From Leptasterias polaris (Eukaryota > Echinodermata > Asteroidea > Forcipulatida > Asteriidae): DNA of 64,000 nt. The stretch covers positions 5,887,001 through 5,951,000 of the forward strand of contig JAZGTN010000016.1 in NCBI GenBank assembly GCA_037783415.1. The letters run 5' to 3'. The stretch is not shown here. Below are more notes on the stretch, generated by a model. That model worked only from the letters and a program-made list of their open reading frames with translations, was not told the origin of the DNA and searched no databases. The stretch's first letter is position 1.

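Larger units (their letters stand above)
59006..64000 (+). repeat. Super-repeat unit U8 (A8 to partial H8)
   Basis: Modules A-G are complete in the standard layout, and H8 is cut by the window edge after 40 nt. The gene must continue to the right. Confidence 0.88.

Overview
The window is the interior of one very large eukaryotic gene on the + strand. It encodes a giant rod protein built from spectrin-type triple-helical repeats. I place 86 coding exons between 685 and 64000, each with a GT donor and AG acceptor. Joined in order they give one uninterrupted frame of about 6,524 codons. Neither the first nor the last exon of the gene is present: the frame enters through an acceptor at 683-684 and leaves inside a truncated exon at 64000. 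No domain other than the rod is seen (no actin-binding, plakin, GAS2, EF-hand or KASH segment). The protein therefore cannot be assigned safely to a spectraplakin (MACF1/dystonin), a nesprin or another giant spectrin-repeat family.

The rod is ordered at two levels. About 844 residues form a super-repeat that occurs seven times in full plus most of an eighth (units U1-U8, starting at 685, 9498, 17285, 23933, 31145, 40970, 47872 and 59006). The ancestral unit has 11 exons, here named A-K, in fixed order with intron phases 0,0,0,0,1,0,0,2,0,1,0. U6 and U7 show this layout intact, and U8 does as far as it goes. Within each unit seven helix-A tryptophans (in B, C, D, F, G, I and K) mark seven spectrin repeats, with spacings of roughly 113, 134, 110, 112, 106, 142 and 127 residues. 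Six of the seven repeats carry a phase-0 intron at the same place near the start of helix B, so a single repeat probably multiplied first and the seven-repeat block later. U1-U5 depart from the 11-exon plan by five extra introns, four exon fusions and one intron displaced by 30 nt.

Three extra candidate exons lie in the two longest introns: two in-frame microexons in the 2.2 kb B5-C5 intron and a 75-nt acidic, Ser/Pro-rich exon in the 4.5 kb I7-J7 intron. All three are in phase 0 and would change the rod by alternative splicing.

The introns are AT-rich and crowded with short non-autonomous repeats: fold-back (MITE-like) elements with several kinds of termini, tRNA-derived SINEs on both strands, reverse-transcriptase tails of dead LINEs, and minisatellites. 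The fold-back family starting GGGCCCAATTTCATAGAGC recalls repeats I associate with echinoderms, particularly sea stars. That is recollection, so the organism is best stated as a marine invertebrate, possibly an echinoderm. No RNA gene, promoter, CRISPR array or second protein-coding gene is supported.
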